64,000 nucleotides of DNA from Thermomonospora echinospora (GTDB lineage Bacteria; Actinomycetota; Actinomycetes; Streptosporangiales; Streptosporangiaceae), in contig NZ_FNVO01000003.1 of assembly GCF_900108175.1 (NCBI RefSeq), forward strand, positions 310,001 to 374,000, given 5' to 3'. Positions within the stretch are counted from its first letter, which is position 1. Each line of letters opens with the position of its first letter. The position numbers and the translations under genes were made by a program. The notes under the pieces are model-generated. The model ran no database searches, had not been told where the DNA came from, and worked only from the letters and a program-made list of their open reading frames with translations. Shown here one piece after another: positions 34,951 to 43,817 of the stretch.

Positions 34951-36654
34951 ATGCCGGATGCCGCTCCCCTGGAGGCGGGGGATCCCCGCAGGCTGGGGAA
35001 CTATGAGGTGATCGGGCGGCTCGGCGCGGGCGGTCAAGGCGCCGTCTATCTCGCCAGGGGGGCCGACGGGGAGCACGTCGCCGTCAAGCTGCTGCACGCG
35101 CAGATGGCCGCCGATCCCGCGGCTCGCGCCCGGTTCGCCCGTGAGGTGGCCGCGGCGCAGAAGGTCGCACCGTTCTGCACCGCCCGGGTGCTGCAGGCGG
35201 ACGTGGCCGGCGACCAGCCGTTCATCGTCAGCGAGTTCATCGACGGCCCGTCGCTGCACGACGTGGTCGCCCACAACGGCCCGCTGGGCGCCGTGGAACT
35301 GGAGCGGCTGGCGATCGGCACGGTCACCGCCCTGGCCGCCATCCACGAAGAGAACATCGTCCACCGGGACTTCAAGCCCAACAACGTGCTGCTGGCCTCC
35401 GACGGCCCGCGCGTGGTGGACTTCGGCATCGCGCGCACCGTCAACTCCCAGGAGAGCGCGGTCACCGCCACCGGCATGGTGGTCGGCACCCCCGGCTACC
35501 TGGCCCCCGAGCAGCTGACCGGGGCGCCACTGCAGCCGGCGGTGGACATCTTCGCCTGGGGCGCCACGATGGTGTTCGCCGCCACCGGGCAGTCGCCGTT
35601 CGAGGCCGACACACTGCCGGTGATCATCAACCGGATCCTCAACGAGGAGCCGGACCTGTCGGCGCTGGCCGAGCCGCTGCGCGGGCTGGTGGGCCGCTGC
35701 CTGTCCAAGGACCCGGCCGGCCGGCCGCAGGCCGCCCAGCTGCTGCTGCAACTGCTCGGCCATGTCGGGGCGGCGCCGGCCACCCCCGCGCCGGCCAGCG
35801 AGGAGCTGCTCGACCAGGGCACCCGGATCGCCTCCCGGATGGCGCCGCCGCCCCCGGTCCCGCCGGCGCCGATGCACACCCCGCCGCCGCAGCCGATGAC
35901 GCCGCCGCCGATGCCGCTGCACCAGGGCGGATACCAGCCCGGCCCGGCCACTCCCCCGCCGCAGCCCATCACCCCGCCGCCGATGCCGCTGCACCAGGGC
36001 GGGTACCAGCCGGGCCCGATGACCCCGCCGCCGCAGCCGATGACGCCGCCGCCGATGCACCAGCCCATGCATCAGCAGCCCATGCACCAGCAGCCCATGC
36101 AGCGGCCGCCGATGACCCCGCCGCCCGGCCCGGCCTACCAGGGACGGCAGTCCTCCAACGGGCCGGTGATCGCCGGCATCGGGTGCGGGGTGGTGCTGGT
36201 GCTGGCCCTGGTGGTCTTCGTGATCGCGGTCGCGGTCAGCGGCGGCGAGGACGACCCCGACCCCGACTACTCGCCTCCCGCCCTGCCGTCCTCCAGCAGC
36301 TCGCCCGGCGCGGGCAGCGACCGGCTCCCGCTGGCCTTCAACGGGGTCTGGGAGGGCAAGGGATTCCAGCCGAGCTCCACTACGGACAAGACCTGGGACG
36401 TGCGGTTCACCCTGCTCGGCGGCAGCACCACCGGGCTGGTCAGCTACGACGCCGCCAGCTACGACTGCCGGGGGACGCTGACCCTGCAGCCGGGCGCGAC
36501 CTCGCTGCGGGCGACCTACAAGATCAACATCACCAGTGGCTCGTGCCTGTCCGGCTACGTCACGTTCATCTACCTCAACAGCACCACGCTCCGGTTCGAG
36601 GAGCGCGAGACGCTGGACGAGCCCTACATCGCCAGCGGCACGCTGACCAAGTAG
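34951..36654 (+). CDS. Receptor-type Ser/Thr protein kinase
   Basis: A 567-residue PknB-class membrane kinase. Cytosolic kinase domain about 15-270: GAGGQG loop (25-30), VAVK Lys46, HRDFKPNN (138-145), DFG (157-159) and APEQ. A Pro/Met/Gln/His-rich linker (300-395) contains two near-identical 24-25 residue repeats. One TM helix (about 405-430) is followed by a 130-residue extracytoplasmic domain of beta-strand character with two Cys (DCRG and GSCLS), probably disulfide-linked. There are no PASTA repeats, so the ligand is unlikely to be muropeptide. GGAGGG precedes the ATG. Faces cutS across a terminator. Confidence 0.93.
   Translation: MPDAAPLEAGDPRRLGNYEVIGRLGAGGQGAVYLARGADGEHVAVKLLHAQMAADPAARARFAREVAAAQKVAPFCTARVLQADVAGDQPFIVSEFIDGPSLHDVVAHNGPLGAVELERLAIGTVTALAAIHEENIVHRDFKPNNVLLASDGPRVVDFGIARTVNSQESAVTATGMVVGTPGYLAPEQLTGAPLQPAVDIFAWGATMVFAATGQSPFEADTLPVIINRILNEEPDLSALAEPLRGLVGRCLSKDPAGRPQAAQLLLQLLGHVGAAPATPAPASEELLDQGTRIASRMAPPPPVPPAPMHTPPPQPMTPPPMPLHQGGYQPGPATPPPQPITPPPMPLHQGGYQPGPMTPPPQPMTPPPMHQPMHQQPMHQQPMQRPPMTPPPGPAYQGRQSSNGPVIAGIGCGVVLVLALVVFVIAVAVSGGEDDPDPDYSPPALPSSSSSPGAGSDRLPLAFNGVWEGKGFQPSSTTDKTWDVRFTLLGGSTTGLVSYDAASYDCRGTLTLQPGATSLRATYKINITSGSCLSGYVTFIYLNSTTLRFEERETLDEPYIASGTLTK
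35881..36060 (+). repeat. Pro/Gln/Met-rich repeats in kinase linker
   Basis: Two near-identical copies of about 74 bases (35881-35954 and 35955-36028) encode [21 protein letters not shown]; a third copy starts at about 36029 and breaks down into HQQPM units. Expansion by slippage or recombination is plausible. Confidence 0.7.
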
Positions 36655-36660
36655 CCGGGC

Positions 36661-36692
36661 GTCCTCGGCGGGGAGCCCTCCCCGCCGAGGAC
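36661..36692. terminator. Bidirectional terminator between kinase and cutS
   Basis: A perfect 14-bp stem (36661-36674 with 36679-36692) with a 4-base loop lies 6 bases after the kinase stop, between converging genes. Confidence 0.75.
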
Positions 36693-36726
36693 GGCGGCGG
36701 TGTCGTGGGGCCCGCCGGAAGGCCGG

Positions 36727-37998
36727 TCAGGAGGCCAGGGGCAGCCGGACGGTCACGACCAGGCCGCCGCCCTGGCGGGGCGTGGCGTAGACGAACCCGC
36801 GGTGCGCCCGCACCACCGAGCGCACGATGGACAGGCCCAGCCCGGAGCCCTTCGCCGACTCCACCCGGTCCTGCTGCAGCCGCCGGAACGGCTCGAACAG
36901 CCGCTCCACCTCGTAGGCGGGCACCACCGGTCCGGTGTTCTCCACCTGGACGGTCGCGAAGCCGTCCAGCACCCCGGTGCGCACCCACACCTGGCCGCCG
37001 TCGCCCGTGTTGTGCTTGATCGCGTTGTCGACCAGGTTGGTGACCAGATGCTCCAGCAGCACCGGGTCGCCCAGGGCGGTGCCGGCGGCCAGTTCGGTGT
37101 GCACCGTGACGCCGGCCTCGTCGGCGCGCTTGCCCTGCGTCTCCAGCACGGCCGCCGCCACCTCGGCCAGGTCGACCGTGGCGCGGGTGGTCAGCTCGCG
37201 CTCGCTGCGCGCCAGCAGCAGCAGCCCTTCGATCAGCCGCTCGTGCCGGGCGTTGTTGGCCAGCAGGGTGCGGCCCACCGACTTCAGGTCCTGCGACGCC
37301 TCGGGGTCGCCCAGCGCGACCTCCAGCAGCGTCCGGTTGATGGCCAGCGGGGTGCGCAGCTCGTGGGAGGCGTTGGCGACGAACCTGCGCTGGGCGTCGA
37401 ACGCCTGGCCGAGCCGTTCCAGCATCGCGTCGAAGGTGTCGGCCAGCTCCTTGATCTCGTCGGCCGGGCCCTGCAGCGCGATCCGCTCGTGCAGGGTGCT
37501 CTCCGACAGCCGCCGCGCGGTCGCGGTGACCTTCTGCAGCGGCGCCAGCGCCCGGTCGGCGACGAAGTAGCCCAGCACCAGCGCCATCACCCCGACCCCG
37601 GCCAGCACCAGCATGGAGCGGCCGAACAGCTCCTTCATCGTGCGGGACTTGAGGGCCTCGGTCTCGATGATCCATCCGTTGGAGGTGCGGATCTGCAGCC
37701 CGGACGGGAACACCGAGTCCAGCACCTGCGCCATCAGCACATAGGTGATGAACAGCAGCAGCAGCCCGGCCAGCAGGAACAGCAGCCCGTACAGCAGGGT
37801 GAGCCGGAGCCGGACGCTCACCCGCCCGGGCAGCGTCCGCAGGTCCGACATGAAGTCGCCGCCGTCGCCGCGGGGCGCCGGCCGCGGGGCGGACATCGGC
37901 TGGGTCACCGGGCCGGCGGCGAACCCGGGCCGGGCCGCGCCGGCCGCCCGCTCCTCGCCCTTGCCCTTGCCCTTGCCGGTCCTGTCGTCGTCGCTCAC
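36727..37998 (-). CDS. cutS: CutS-like sensor histidine kinase
   Basis: A 423-residue membrane sensor. After a Lys/Gly/Pro-rich cytosolic tail, TM1 is at about 66-90 and TM2 at 128-146, flanking a short 37-residue extracytoplasmic segment with no Cys. HAMP is at about 147-200, the HisKA box NASHELRTP carries the phospho-His212, and HATPase has NLVDNAIKHN and GSGLGLSIV. The GTG start overlaps the cutR stop by 4 bases. Genome context (near suhB, hemH, sepH) matches Streptomyces cutRS; symbol assigned mainly by synteny. Confidence 0.88.
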   Translation of the reverse strand: MSDDDRTGKGKGKGEERAAGAARPGFAAGPVTQPMSAPRPAPRGDGGDFMSDLRTLPGRVSVRLRLTLLYGLLFLLAGLLLLFITYVLMAQVLDSVFPSGLQIRTSNGWIIETEALKSRTMKELFGRSMLVLAGVGVMALVLGYFVADRALAPLQKVTATARRLSESTLHERIALQGPADEIKELADTFDAMLERLGQAFDAQRRFVANASHELRTPLAINRTLLEVALGDPEASQDLKSVGRTLLANNARHERLIEGLLLLARSERELTTRATVDLAEVAAAVLETQGKRADEAGVTVHTELAAGTALGDPVLLEHLVTNLVDNAIKHNTGDGGQVWVRTGVLDGFATVQVENTGPVVPAYEVERLFEPFRRLQQDRVESAKGSGLGLSIVRSVVRAHRGFVYATPRQGGGLVVTVRLPLAS

Positions 37999-38648
37999 AG
38001 GCGGTACCCCACCCCGGGCACGGTCTCGATCAGCGGGGGATCGCCGAGCTTCTTGCGCAGCGTCATCATCGTCACCCGCACCACGTTGGTGAACGGGTCG
38101 ATGTGCTCGTCCCAGGCCTTCTCCAGCAGCCGCTCGGAGCTGACCACCGCGCCGTCGGCCCGCAGCAGCACCTCCAGCACCGCGAACTCCTTGCGGGTCA
38201 GCTCGACCGGGCGGCCGTCGCGCTGCACCTCCCGCCGGGCGGGGTCGAGGGTGACGCCGGCGCGCTCCAGGACGGGCGGCAGCGGCGCGGCGGCCCGCCG
38301 GCCCAGCGCCTGCACCCGGGCCACCAGTTCGGCGAACGCGAACGGCTTGGCCAGGTAGTCGTCAGCACCGATGGTCAGGCCTTCGACCCGGTCGTCCAAC
38401 TCGCCGGACGCGGTGAGCATGATGATCCGCGCCGGGTAGCGCCGCCCGACCAGCTCCCGGCAGACGTCGTCGCCGTGCACCTTGGGCAGGTCCCGGTCCA
38501 GGACCACCACGTCGTACTCGTTCACGCTGGTCCGCTCCAGCGCACCGGCACCGTCGTAGGCGACGTCCACGGCGTGCGCCTGGCGGCGCAGTCCCGTGGC
38601 GATCGCGTCGGCGAGCACGCGCTCGTCCTCGACGATGAGAACACGCAT
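37995..38648 (-). CDS. cutR: CutR-like OmpR-family response regulator
   Basis: A 217-residue regulator. Receiver domain 1-115 with phospho-Asp51 (VVVLDRDLPKVHGDD), conserved LTAS and K in DDYLAKPFAF; winged-helix DNA-binding domain about 130-217 (LTRKEFAVLEVLL, NVVRVTMMTLRKKLG, IETVPGVGYRL). Size equals that of S. lividans CutR. It is the first gene of the cutRS operon and its stop overlaps the kinase start. Confidence 0.92.
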   Translation of the reverse strand: MRVLIVEDERVLADAIATGLRRQAHAVDVAYDGAGALERTSVNEYDVVVLDRDLPKVHGDDVCRELVGRRYPARIIMLTASGELDDRVEGLTIGADDYLAKPFAFAELVARVQALGRRAAAPLPPVLERAGVTLDPARREVQRDGRPVELTRKEFAVLEVLLRADGAVVSSERLLEKAWDEHIDPFTNVVRVTMMTLRKKLGDPPLIETVPGVGYRL

Positions 38649-38872
38649 CCCCGACCCCCCTCAGAATCCGGATCTACGGTTCGCCGGTGCGCTGGACCGG
38701 CCCTCCCAGGTATGCCATATCGGCCGTAAGCCCTCCGTAAGTACCGCATCCAGCATGCCCTGCCCAGATGTAAGGCACCTCACGCCTCGCGCACCCCCTC
38801 GGCGAGCAAACAAAAGGTTTACGCGAGCGACAGGTTTGGGTAGGGAATGCGGGGTCTAGAGAGGAAAATCCC

Positions 38873-39049
38873 ATGGGCGAGCTGTCACGCACGATCGAAG
38901 AGCGGCTCTCGGACGCCTACGCCTCGCTGCGACTGGCGCGGGCCGATGGTGACGCTTACCTGGCCGACATCCGGCAGTCGGAGATCGAGGAGCTGCGGCG
39001 CATCGCCGCCAACCACGACATCGGGGTTCCCTCGCCGGACTGCGACTGA
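38873..39049 (+). CDS. 58-residue conserved small protein
   Basis: ATG at 38873, TGA at 39047-39049. The protein (MGELSRTIEERLSDAYASLR start, CD end) is a charged, mostly helical polypeptide with no hydrophobic segment; its pattern (TIEERLSDAYASLRLARADGD) reads as real coding sequence rather than a shadow, with strong third-position GC. Shine-Dalgarno GAGAGGAAAA ends about 7 bases upstream. The 224-base leader region upstream is AT-richer, divergent from cutR. Homologs occur in related actinobacteria to my recollection; function unknown. Other tools may miss it because of its size. Confidence 0.75.
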   Translation: MGELSRTIEERLSDAYASLRLARADGDAYLADIRQSEIEELRRIAANHDIGVPSPDCD

Positions 39050-39082
39050 CCCCCCAAGCCCCGCCCTGCCGTACGTACGCGT

Positions 39083-39892
39083 TCAGTCCCGGGCGGGGTC
39101 GAGCGATGCCAGCAGGTCGTGCATCGCCTCGAACGTGCCAGGACCCGCCGCGAGCGTGAACTCCGGTCCGGCGGGCGCGCCGTGCAGCCCGCCGACCAGG
39201 CCGCCCGCTTCCTCCACGATGAGGGCGCCGGCGGCGACGTCCCAGGCCTGAACGCCGCGCTCGTAGTAGGCGTCCACCCTTCCTGCCGCCAGCGTGCACA
39301 GGTCCACCGAGCAGGCTCCGCCGCGGCGGATGTCGCGCACGCGCGGCAGTACCCCGGTCAGCACCTGCGCCTGGTGGGCGCGGCGCTGCGCCTCGTACCC
39401 GAACCCGGTCGCCACCAGCGTCCGGTTGAGCGGGACGTCGGTGTTGCAGCGCAGCACCCGCTCGCCGTGGGCGGTGCGCATCCGGGCGCCGCCGCCCCGC
39501 ACGGCGAAGCAGGTCTCCCCGCGGCGCGGGATCTCCACGACCCCGGCCACGGAGCGCCCGTCGATCTCGGCGGCGATGCTGACGCTCCAGTCGGGTAGGT
39601 CGTACAGGTAGTTGACAGTGCCGTCGATGGGGTCGATCACCCAGCGGACCCCGCTGGCGCCCGCGCTGGCGCCGCTCTCCTCGCCGAGCACCGCGTCGGC
39701 GGGGCGGGCGGCGCGGATCCGCTCGACGATCAGCTGCTCGGCGGCCCGGTCCATCTGGGTGACCACGTCGGTGGGGCTGGACTTGGTCTGCACCACGGCC
39801 GGTCCCTGCACCGGCCGCTTGTCGACCAGCATCCGGCCGGCCTCGCGGGCGGTCTCCAGGGCGAGCTCCAGCAGCTCCTCCGGCAGGCTCAT
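39083..39892 (-). CDS. suhB: Inositol monophosphatase family protein
   Basis: A 269-residue Mg2+-dependent phosphatase (Rv2701c/SuhB position). Metal-binding motifs: GEESGA at 94-99, WVIDPIDGTVNY at 109-120, and WDVAAGALIVEEAGG near 222-236. Substrate is likely inositol-1-phosphate or a similar sugar phosphate, feeding inositol/mycothiol and phosphatidylinositol synthesis. The hemH gene lies directly upstream on the same strand (32 bases apart), so the two may be co-transcribed. Confidence 0.92.
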   Translation of the reverse strand: MSLPEELLELALETAREAGRMLVDKRPVQGPAVVQTKSSPTDVVTQMDRAAEQLIVERIRAARPADAVLGEESGASAGASGVRWVIDPIDGTVNYLYDLPDWSVSIAAEIDGRSVAGVVEIPRRGETCFAVRGGGARMRTAHGERVLRCNTDVPLNRTLVATGFGYEAQRRAHQAQVLTGVLPRVRDIRRGGACSVDLCTLAAGRVDAYYERGVQAWDVAAGALIVEEAGGLVGGLHGAPAGPEFTLAAGPGTFEAMHDLLASLDPARD

Positions 39893-39924
39893 CGTCGCTT
39901 CCCTTGGAATCGGTGGTGGTGCGG

Positions 39925-40932
39925 TCAGGACCGGCCGCGGCAGCAGCCGGCCGTGCAGTCGTCGGGGTGGGGTCCCAGCGTGCCGAGCGCGGGGCGCGGC
40001 GCGTCCGGCCCAGCGGTGCGCTCCAGCAGTAGCTCCCGGACCATCGCCACGTACCGGGGATGTGTGCCGGGCGTGGCGGCACGTTCGAAGGCCAGGCCCA
40101 GCTCGGCGGCGAGCTCGGCGGCCTCCACGTCGAGGTCGTACTTGACCTCCATGTGGTCGGACACGAACCCGATCGGCACGACCACCACGGCCCGCGTCCC
40201 GGCAGCGTGCAGCTTGCGCAGGTGGTCGCCGATGTCGGGCTCCAGCCAGGGCTGGGTCGGCGGGCCGCTGCGGCTCTGGTAGACCAGCGCCCGGTCGTGG
40301 CCCGGCGCGGCGCGCTCGGCGACGACCGCGGCGATGTCGGCGAGCTCGGCGGCGTAGCGTTCCCGGCCGGGCTGGTCCAGCGGGACGCTGTGCGCGGTGA
40401 ACGCCACGTGCGCCCCGTCGCGCAGCTCGGCGGGCAGCCGGTCCAGCGCGGCGTGGGTGGCCTCAACGAACGGCTCCACGAACCCCGGATGGTTGTAGTA
40501 GGTCCGCAGCTTGTCGATCTCGGGGGCCCCGGGGACCTCGGCGCGGGCGCGGGCGATGTCGTCGGCGTACTGGCCGCGGCTGGAGTAGCCGCTGTAGGCG
40601 GAGGTGACGAACGCGGCGGCCCGCCGGACGCCGTCGGCGGCCATCTGCCGCACCGTGTCTGCCAGGTAGGGCGTCCAGTTCCGGTTGCCCCAGTAGACCG
40701 GCAGGTCGATGCCGTGCGCGGCGAGGTCGGCCTCGATGGCGGCCTTGAGCTCACGGCAGTGCCGGTTGATGGGGCTCACTCCGCCGAACAGGTAGTAGTG
40801 CTCGGCCACCTGTTCCAGCCGCTGGCGGGGGATGTTCCGGCCGCGCGTGACGTTCTCCAGGAACGGGATAACCTCCTGCGGCCCCTCCGGACCACCGAAG
40901 GAGACGAGCAGCAGAGCGTCATAGGACGTCAT
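39925..40932 (-). CDS. hemH: Ferrochelatase (coproporphyrin ferrochelatase type)
   Basis: A 335-residue enzyme inserting Fe2+ into the porphyrin; in actinobacteria the substrate is coproporphyrin III (CpfC). Seen: LLVSFGGPEGP at the N terminus, HYYLFGGVSPIN, YWGNRNWTPYLADT, FTAHSVPL (metal-site His) and the YQSRSGPPTQPWLEPDI loop. The C terminus carries CTAGCC. Mycobacterial ferrochelatase uses four Cys for a [2Fe-2S] cluster; here only three Cys lie at the C terminus with a different spacing and none in the middle region. Start: ATG 40932 taken; ATG 40941 (three residues longer) is possible. Confidence 0.93.
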   Translation of the reverse strand: MTSYDALLLVSFGGPEGPQEVIPFLENVTRGRNIPRQRLEQVAEHYYLFGGVSPINRHCRELKAAIEADLAAHGIDLPVYWGNRNWTPYLADTVRQMAADGVRRAAAFVTSAYSGYSSRGQYADDIARARAEVPGAPEIDKLRTYYNHPGFVEPFVEATHAALDRLPAELRDGAHVAFTAHSVPLDQPGRERYAAELADIAAVVAERAAPGHDRALVYQSRSGPPTQPWLEPDIGDHLRKLHAAGTRAVVVVPIGFVSDHMEVKYDLDVEAAELAAELGLAFERAATPGTHPRYVAMVRELLLERTAGPDAPRPALGTLGPHPDDCTAGCCRGRS

Positions 40933-41012
40933 GTGTCCCATCCAACCAGCCGCGGGGCGGTGCCACCGCCCCGGCATGCGGCCTCGGCGGTCAAGTGGCG
41001 CACGTCTCAGGA

Positions 41013-42299
41013 TCAGCGGTAACGCGCGGCGTACGCCCTGGCCAAGTCGAGGACCTTCTGCACGTACCAGTGGGCGTGGTTGTAGGCGTAGACGGCGTTG
41101 TAGAGCGACCGTCCGCCTCTTCCGCCACCGTGGTCGCACAGGTACTTGGCGGCGGCGGGGATGGCGTCGTAGGGGTTCATGATGTCGGCCTTGCCGTCCC
41201 TGTCGCCGTCCACCCCGTAGGACTTCCACGTGGACGGCAGGAACTGCATGGGGCCGAGGGCTCCGGCGCTGGACGGCCCGGTGTTGCGGCCGTGGTCGCT
41301 CTCCACCTGGCCGATCGCCGCGAGCACCGTCCACGACAGGCCCCGGCAGCCGGTCGCGGCCTGCCGGTACAGGTCCAGGTAGTTCGTGGCCTGGCGGTAC
41401 TTGCGCTCGTTGAGGTTCACCACCTTGGCGCCGCCCCGGAAGATCGCCTCGATGGCCCGGGTCAGCGCGGCCGGATCGGCGCCCGGCGCGTTGACCAGCA
41501 GCGCGATGTTGGGGACCAGCCCCAGCTCCTGCCCGGTCCGCTTGCCCACCAGCATGTCGATGCCAGGCAGCCCGAGGTCTCCGGAGCCGCCCAGCATCAC
41601 GCTGGGGATCGACTTGGCCACGATCGGATACTGGACCCCGGTGCTCAGCCGCAGCTCACGGGCCGCCTTCTGGGAGACCACGAACCGCTCGGCGGCCAGC
41701 GCCGCCCACAGCCGGGTATCGCGGGCGGTGGCGGGCGGAGTCCAGGAGCGGAACGCCGACGGGTCGACCGCGAACGTGTTGACCAGCCGGCTCTGCAGTT
41801 GCACCGCCCCGCCGGAGACCAGCGCCGCGTCCCGCACGCCCCGCAGCCGGGACACCCGGCGGGCCTGCGCCGCGGTGATCGAGGAGGTGCCGACCACCAG
41901 CACGTCCGGAGGGACGACCCGGCGCAGCGGGGCGACCTGGGCGGTGTCGACGACGTTGGCGACCGGACCGGGCAGGCCGGTGGGCTCCGGCAGCGACCGG
42001 CCGGTGGCCGCCCGTGCCCGCTGCCGCCCGTCCTCGAAGGTCAGCGCGGTGAACACGCCGCCGGCCAGCGTCACCGCGCTGGCCGCCGCCAGCACGGCCA
42101 CCGCCAGCCGCCGGCCCCGCCCGGACCGGGCGCGGGGGCGGACGGCCGCCGGGCGGGACCGCGCCGGCGCCACCGTGCGGGCCTTCTTCTCGGGCCTGAC
42201 GCCCCTTCCGGCGCGGGTGCCGGCCGCGTCCGGACGCCGCGGGGACGCCGGTCCGGCGGGCGGGGACCCGGGGTCACGTGATGGGGGGGAGGCAGCCAC
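41013..42299 (-). CDS. Membrane-anchored lytic transglycosylase
   Basis: A 428-residue cell-envelope enzyme. A long Arg/Pro-rich cytosolic N terminus (1-63) precedes one TM helix (about 64-85). An Ala/Val-rich periplasmic-type domain of unknown role follows (about 100-300). The C-terminal SLT/MltB-type transglycosylase domain carries WTVLAAIGQVESDHGRN (catalytic Glu in QVES) and SAGALGPMQFLPSTWKSYGVDGD. It cleaves peptidoglycan glycan strands. GTG start; Shine-Dalgarno weak. It lies 80 bases upstream of hemH on the same strand. Confidence 0.87.
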   Translation of the reverse strand: MAASPPSRDPGSPPAGPASPRRPDAAGTRAGRGVRPEKKARTVAPARSRPAAVRPRARSGRGRRLAVAVLAAASAVTLAGGVFTALTFEDGRQRARAATGRSLPEPTGLPGPVANVVDTAQVAPLRRVVPPDVLVVGTSSITAAQARRVSRLRGVRDAALVSGGAVQLQSRLVNTFAVDPSAFRSWTPPATARDTRLWAALAAERFVVSQKAARELRLSTGVQYPIVAKSIPSVMLGGSGDLGLPGIDMLVGKRTGQELGLVPNIALLVNAPGADPAALTRAIEAIFRGGAKVVNLNERKYRQATNYLDLYRQAATGCRGLSWTVLAAIGQVESDHGRNTGPSSAGALGPMQFLPSTWKSYGVDGDRDGKADIMNPYDAIPAAAKYLCDHGGGRGGRSLYNAVYAYNHAHWYVQKVLDLARAYAARYR

Positions 42300-42479
42300 A
42301 ACAATCCCAACGAGGTCGCATTCGTCCTTCTCGTCTCCGTGGTCACCGGATCGTACGGTATCGCCGGGTCCGTGTCGGCGGTTCCCGCTCCGGGACGGCG
42401 GATGCGGACGTTCCCGGCGGGCGGGTCACGATTGGATGAACCCGATAAACGTGAATTTCCCTCGCGTTAGCCGTCTCGG

Positions 42480-42485
42480 TACAGT
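42480..42485 (+). promoter_or_regulatory. -10 element adjacent to start codon
   Basis: TACAGT ends 6 bases before the ATG at 42492, so transcription would begin at or next to the start codon, giving a leaderless mRNA. No convincing -35 is seen, and no Shine-Dalgarno is present, which agrees with leaderless initiation. Confidence 0.4.
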
Positions 42486-42491
42486 CTGCCC

Positions 42492-43817
42492 ATGTCCCCC
42501 GCACGCACTTCCGGCGCCCCCGACCGCGCCTGGCGGAACTGGGCCGGCAACCAGCGGGCCGTGCCCCGGCGCGCGCTGACGCCGCGCACCACCGACGAGG
42601 TCGTCGAGGCCGTCCGCACCGCCGCCGAGGACGGACTGACCGTACGGATGACCGGCTCCGGCCACTCCTTCACCGCCGCGGCGGTCACCGACGGGCTGCT
42701 GCTGCGCCCCGGCGGGCTCACCGCGGTGCGCTCGGTCGACACCGCCAGCGGCCTGGTCACCGTTGAGGCCGGCCTGCCGCTGCACGAGCTCAACCGGATA
42801 CTCGACGAGCACGGGCTGGCCCTGGCCAACATGGGCGACATCCAGCAGCAGACCGTGGCCGGAGCCCTGCAGACCGGCACGCACGGCACCGGCCGCGACC
42901 ACGCCGGGCTGGCCTCCCAGGTCGCCGCGCTGGAACTGGTGCTGGCCGACGGCAGCGTGGTCACCTGCTCGCGCACCGAGCGCCCGGAGCTGTTCGACGC
43001 CGCCCGGGTCTCGCTGGGCGCGCTCGGCGTGGTCACCGCCGTCACCTGGCGGACCGTCCCGGCGTTTCGGCTGCACGCGCGGGAGGAGCCGATGCGGTGG
43101 GAGGAGGTACTCGACCGCCTCGACGAACTGGCCGACGCCAACGAGCACTTCGAGTTCTACTGGTTCCCGCACACCGAGGGCTGCCTGACCAAGCGCAACA
43201 ACCGGACCGACCGGGCGGCCGCGCCGCTGCCGCGCGCCAGGCACTGGCTGGACGACGAGTTCCTGTCCAACTCGGTGTTCGGCGGGCTGCAGCGCCTCAC
43301 CCGGCGCCTGCCCGCCGCGATCGGCCCGGTCAACGCCGTGTCGGCCAGGGCGCTGGGCGCACGGACCTACATCGACACCTCCTACAAGGTGTTCACCAGC
43401 CCGCGCCGGGTCCGCTTCAAGGAGCAGGAGTACGCGATCCCCCGTGAGGAGCTCGTGCCCACACTGCGGGAGCTGCGGGCGCTGTTCGACCGGCGGGACT
43501 GGCGGATCAGTTTCCCCATCGAGGTGCGGCTACTGCCGCCGGAGGACGCCTGGCTGTCCATGGCCCACGACCGGCCCAGCGCGTTCATCGCCGTCCACGT
43601 CTACAACCGCAACCCGCACGAGGACTACTTCACGGGGGTCGAGGAGCTGATGACCTCGGTGGGCGGGCGGCCGCACTGGGGCAAGCTGCACACCCGCGAC
43701 GCCGCCTACCTGGAGAAGGTCTATCCGAGGCTCGGCGCCTTCCGGGCGCTGCGCGACGAGCTCGATCCCAGGCGCCGCTTCGCCAACCGCTACACCCGCC
43801 AGGTCTTCGGTTCCTGA
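42492..43817 (+). CDS. FAD-dependent sugar-lactone oxidase (ALO/GLO-like)
   Basis: A 441-residue VAO-family flavoprotein: N-terminal FAD-binding PCMH domain (GSGHSFTAAAVTDG at about 56-69, whose His may carry the flavin; GALQTGTHGTGRD) and a C-terminal D-arabinono-1,4-lactone oxidase domain (IEVRLLPPEDAWLSM, YTRQVFG end). The family oxidises aldonolactones with O2. Members also oxidise other sugar alcohols, so the substrate is uncertain. Apparently leaderless. A strong inverted repeat follows 72 bases downstream. Confidence 0.88.
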   Translation: MSPARTSGAPDRAWRNWAGNQRAVPRRALTPRTTDEVVEAVRTAAEDGLTVRMTGSGHSFTAAAVTDGLLLRPGGLTAVRSVDTASGLVTVEAGLPLHELNRILDEHGLALANMGDIQQQTVAGALQTGTHGTGRDHAGLASQVAALELVLADGSVVTCSRTERPELFDAARVSLGALGVVTAVTWRTVPAFRLHAREEPMRWEEVLDRLDELADANEHFEFYWFPHTEGCLTKRNNRTDRAAAPLPRARHWLDDEFLSNSVFGGLQRLTRRLPAAIGPVNAVSARALGARTYIDTSYKVFTSPRRVRFKEQEYAIPREELVPTLRELRALFDRRDWRISFPIEVRLLPPEDAWLSMAHDRPSAFIAVHVYNRNPHEDYFTGVEELMTSVGGRPHWGKLHTRDAAYLEKVYPRLGAFRALRDELDPRRRFANRYTRQVFGS

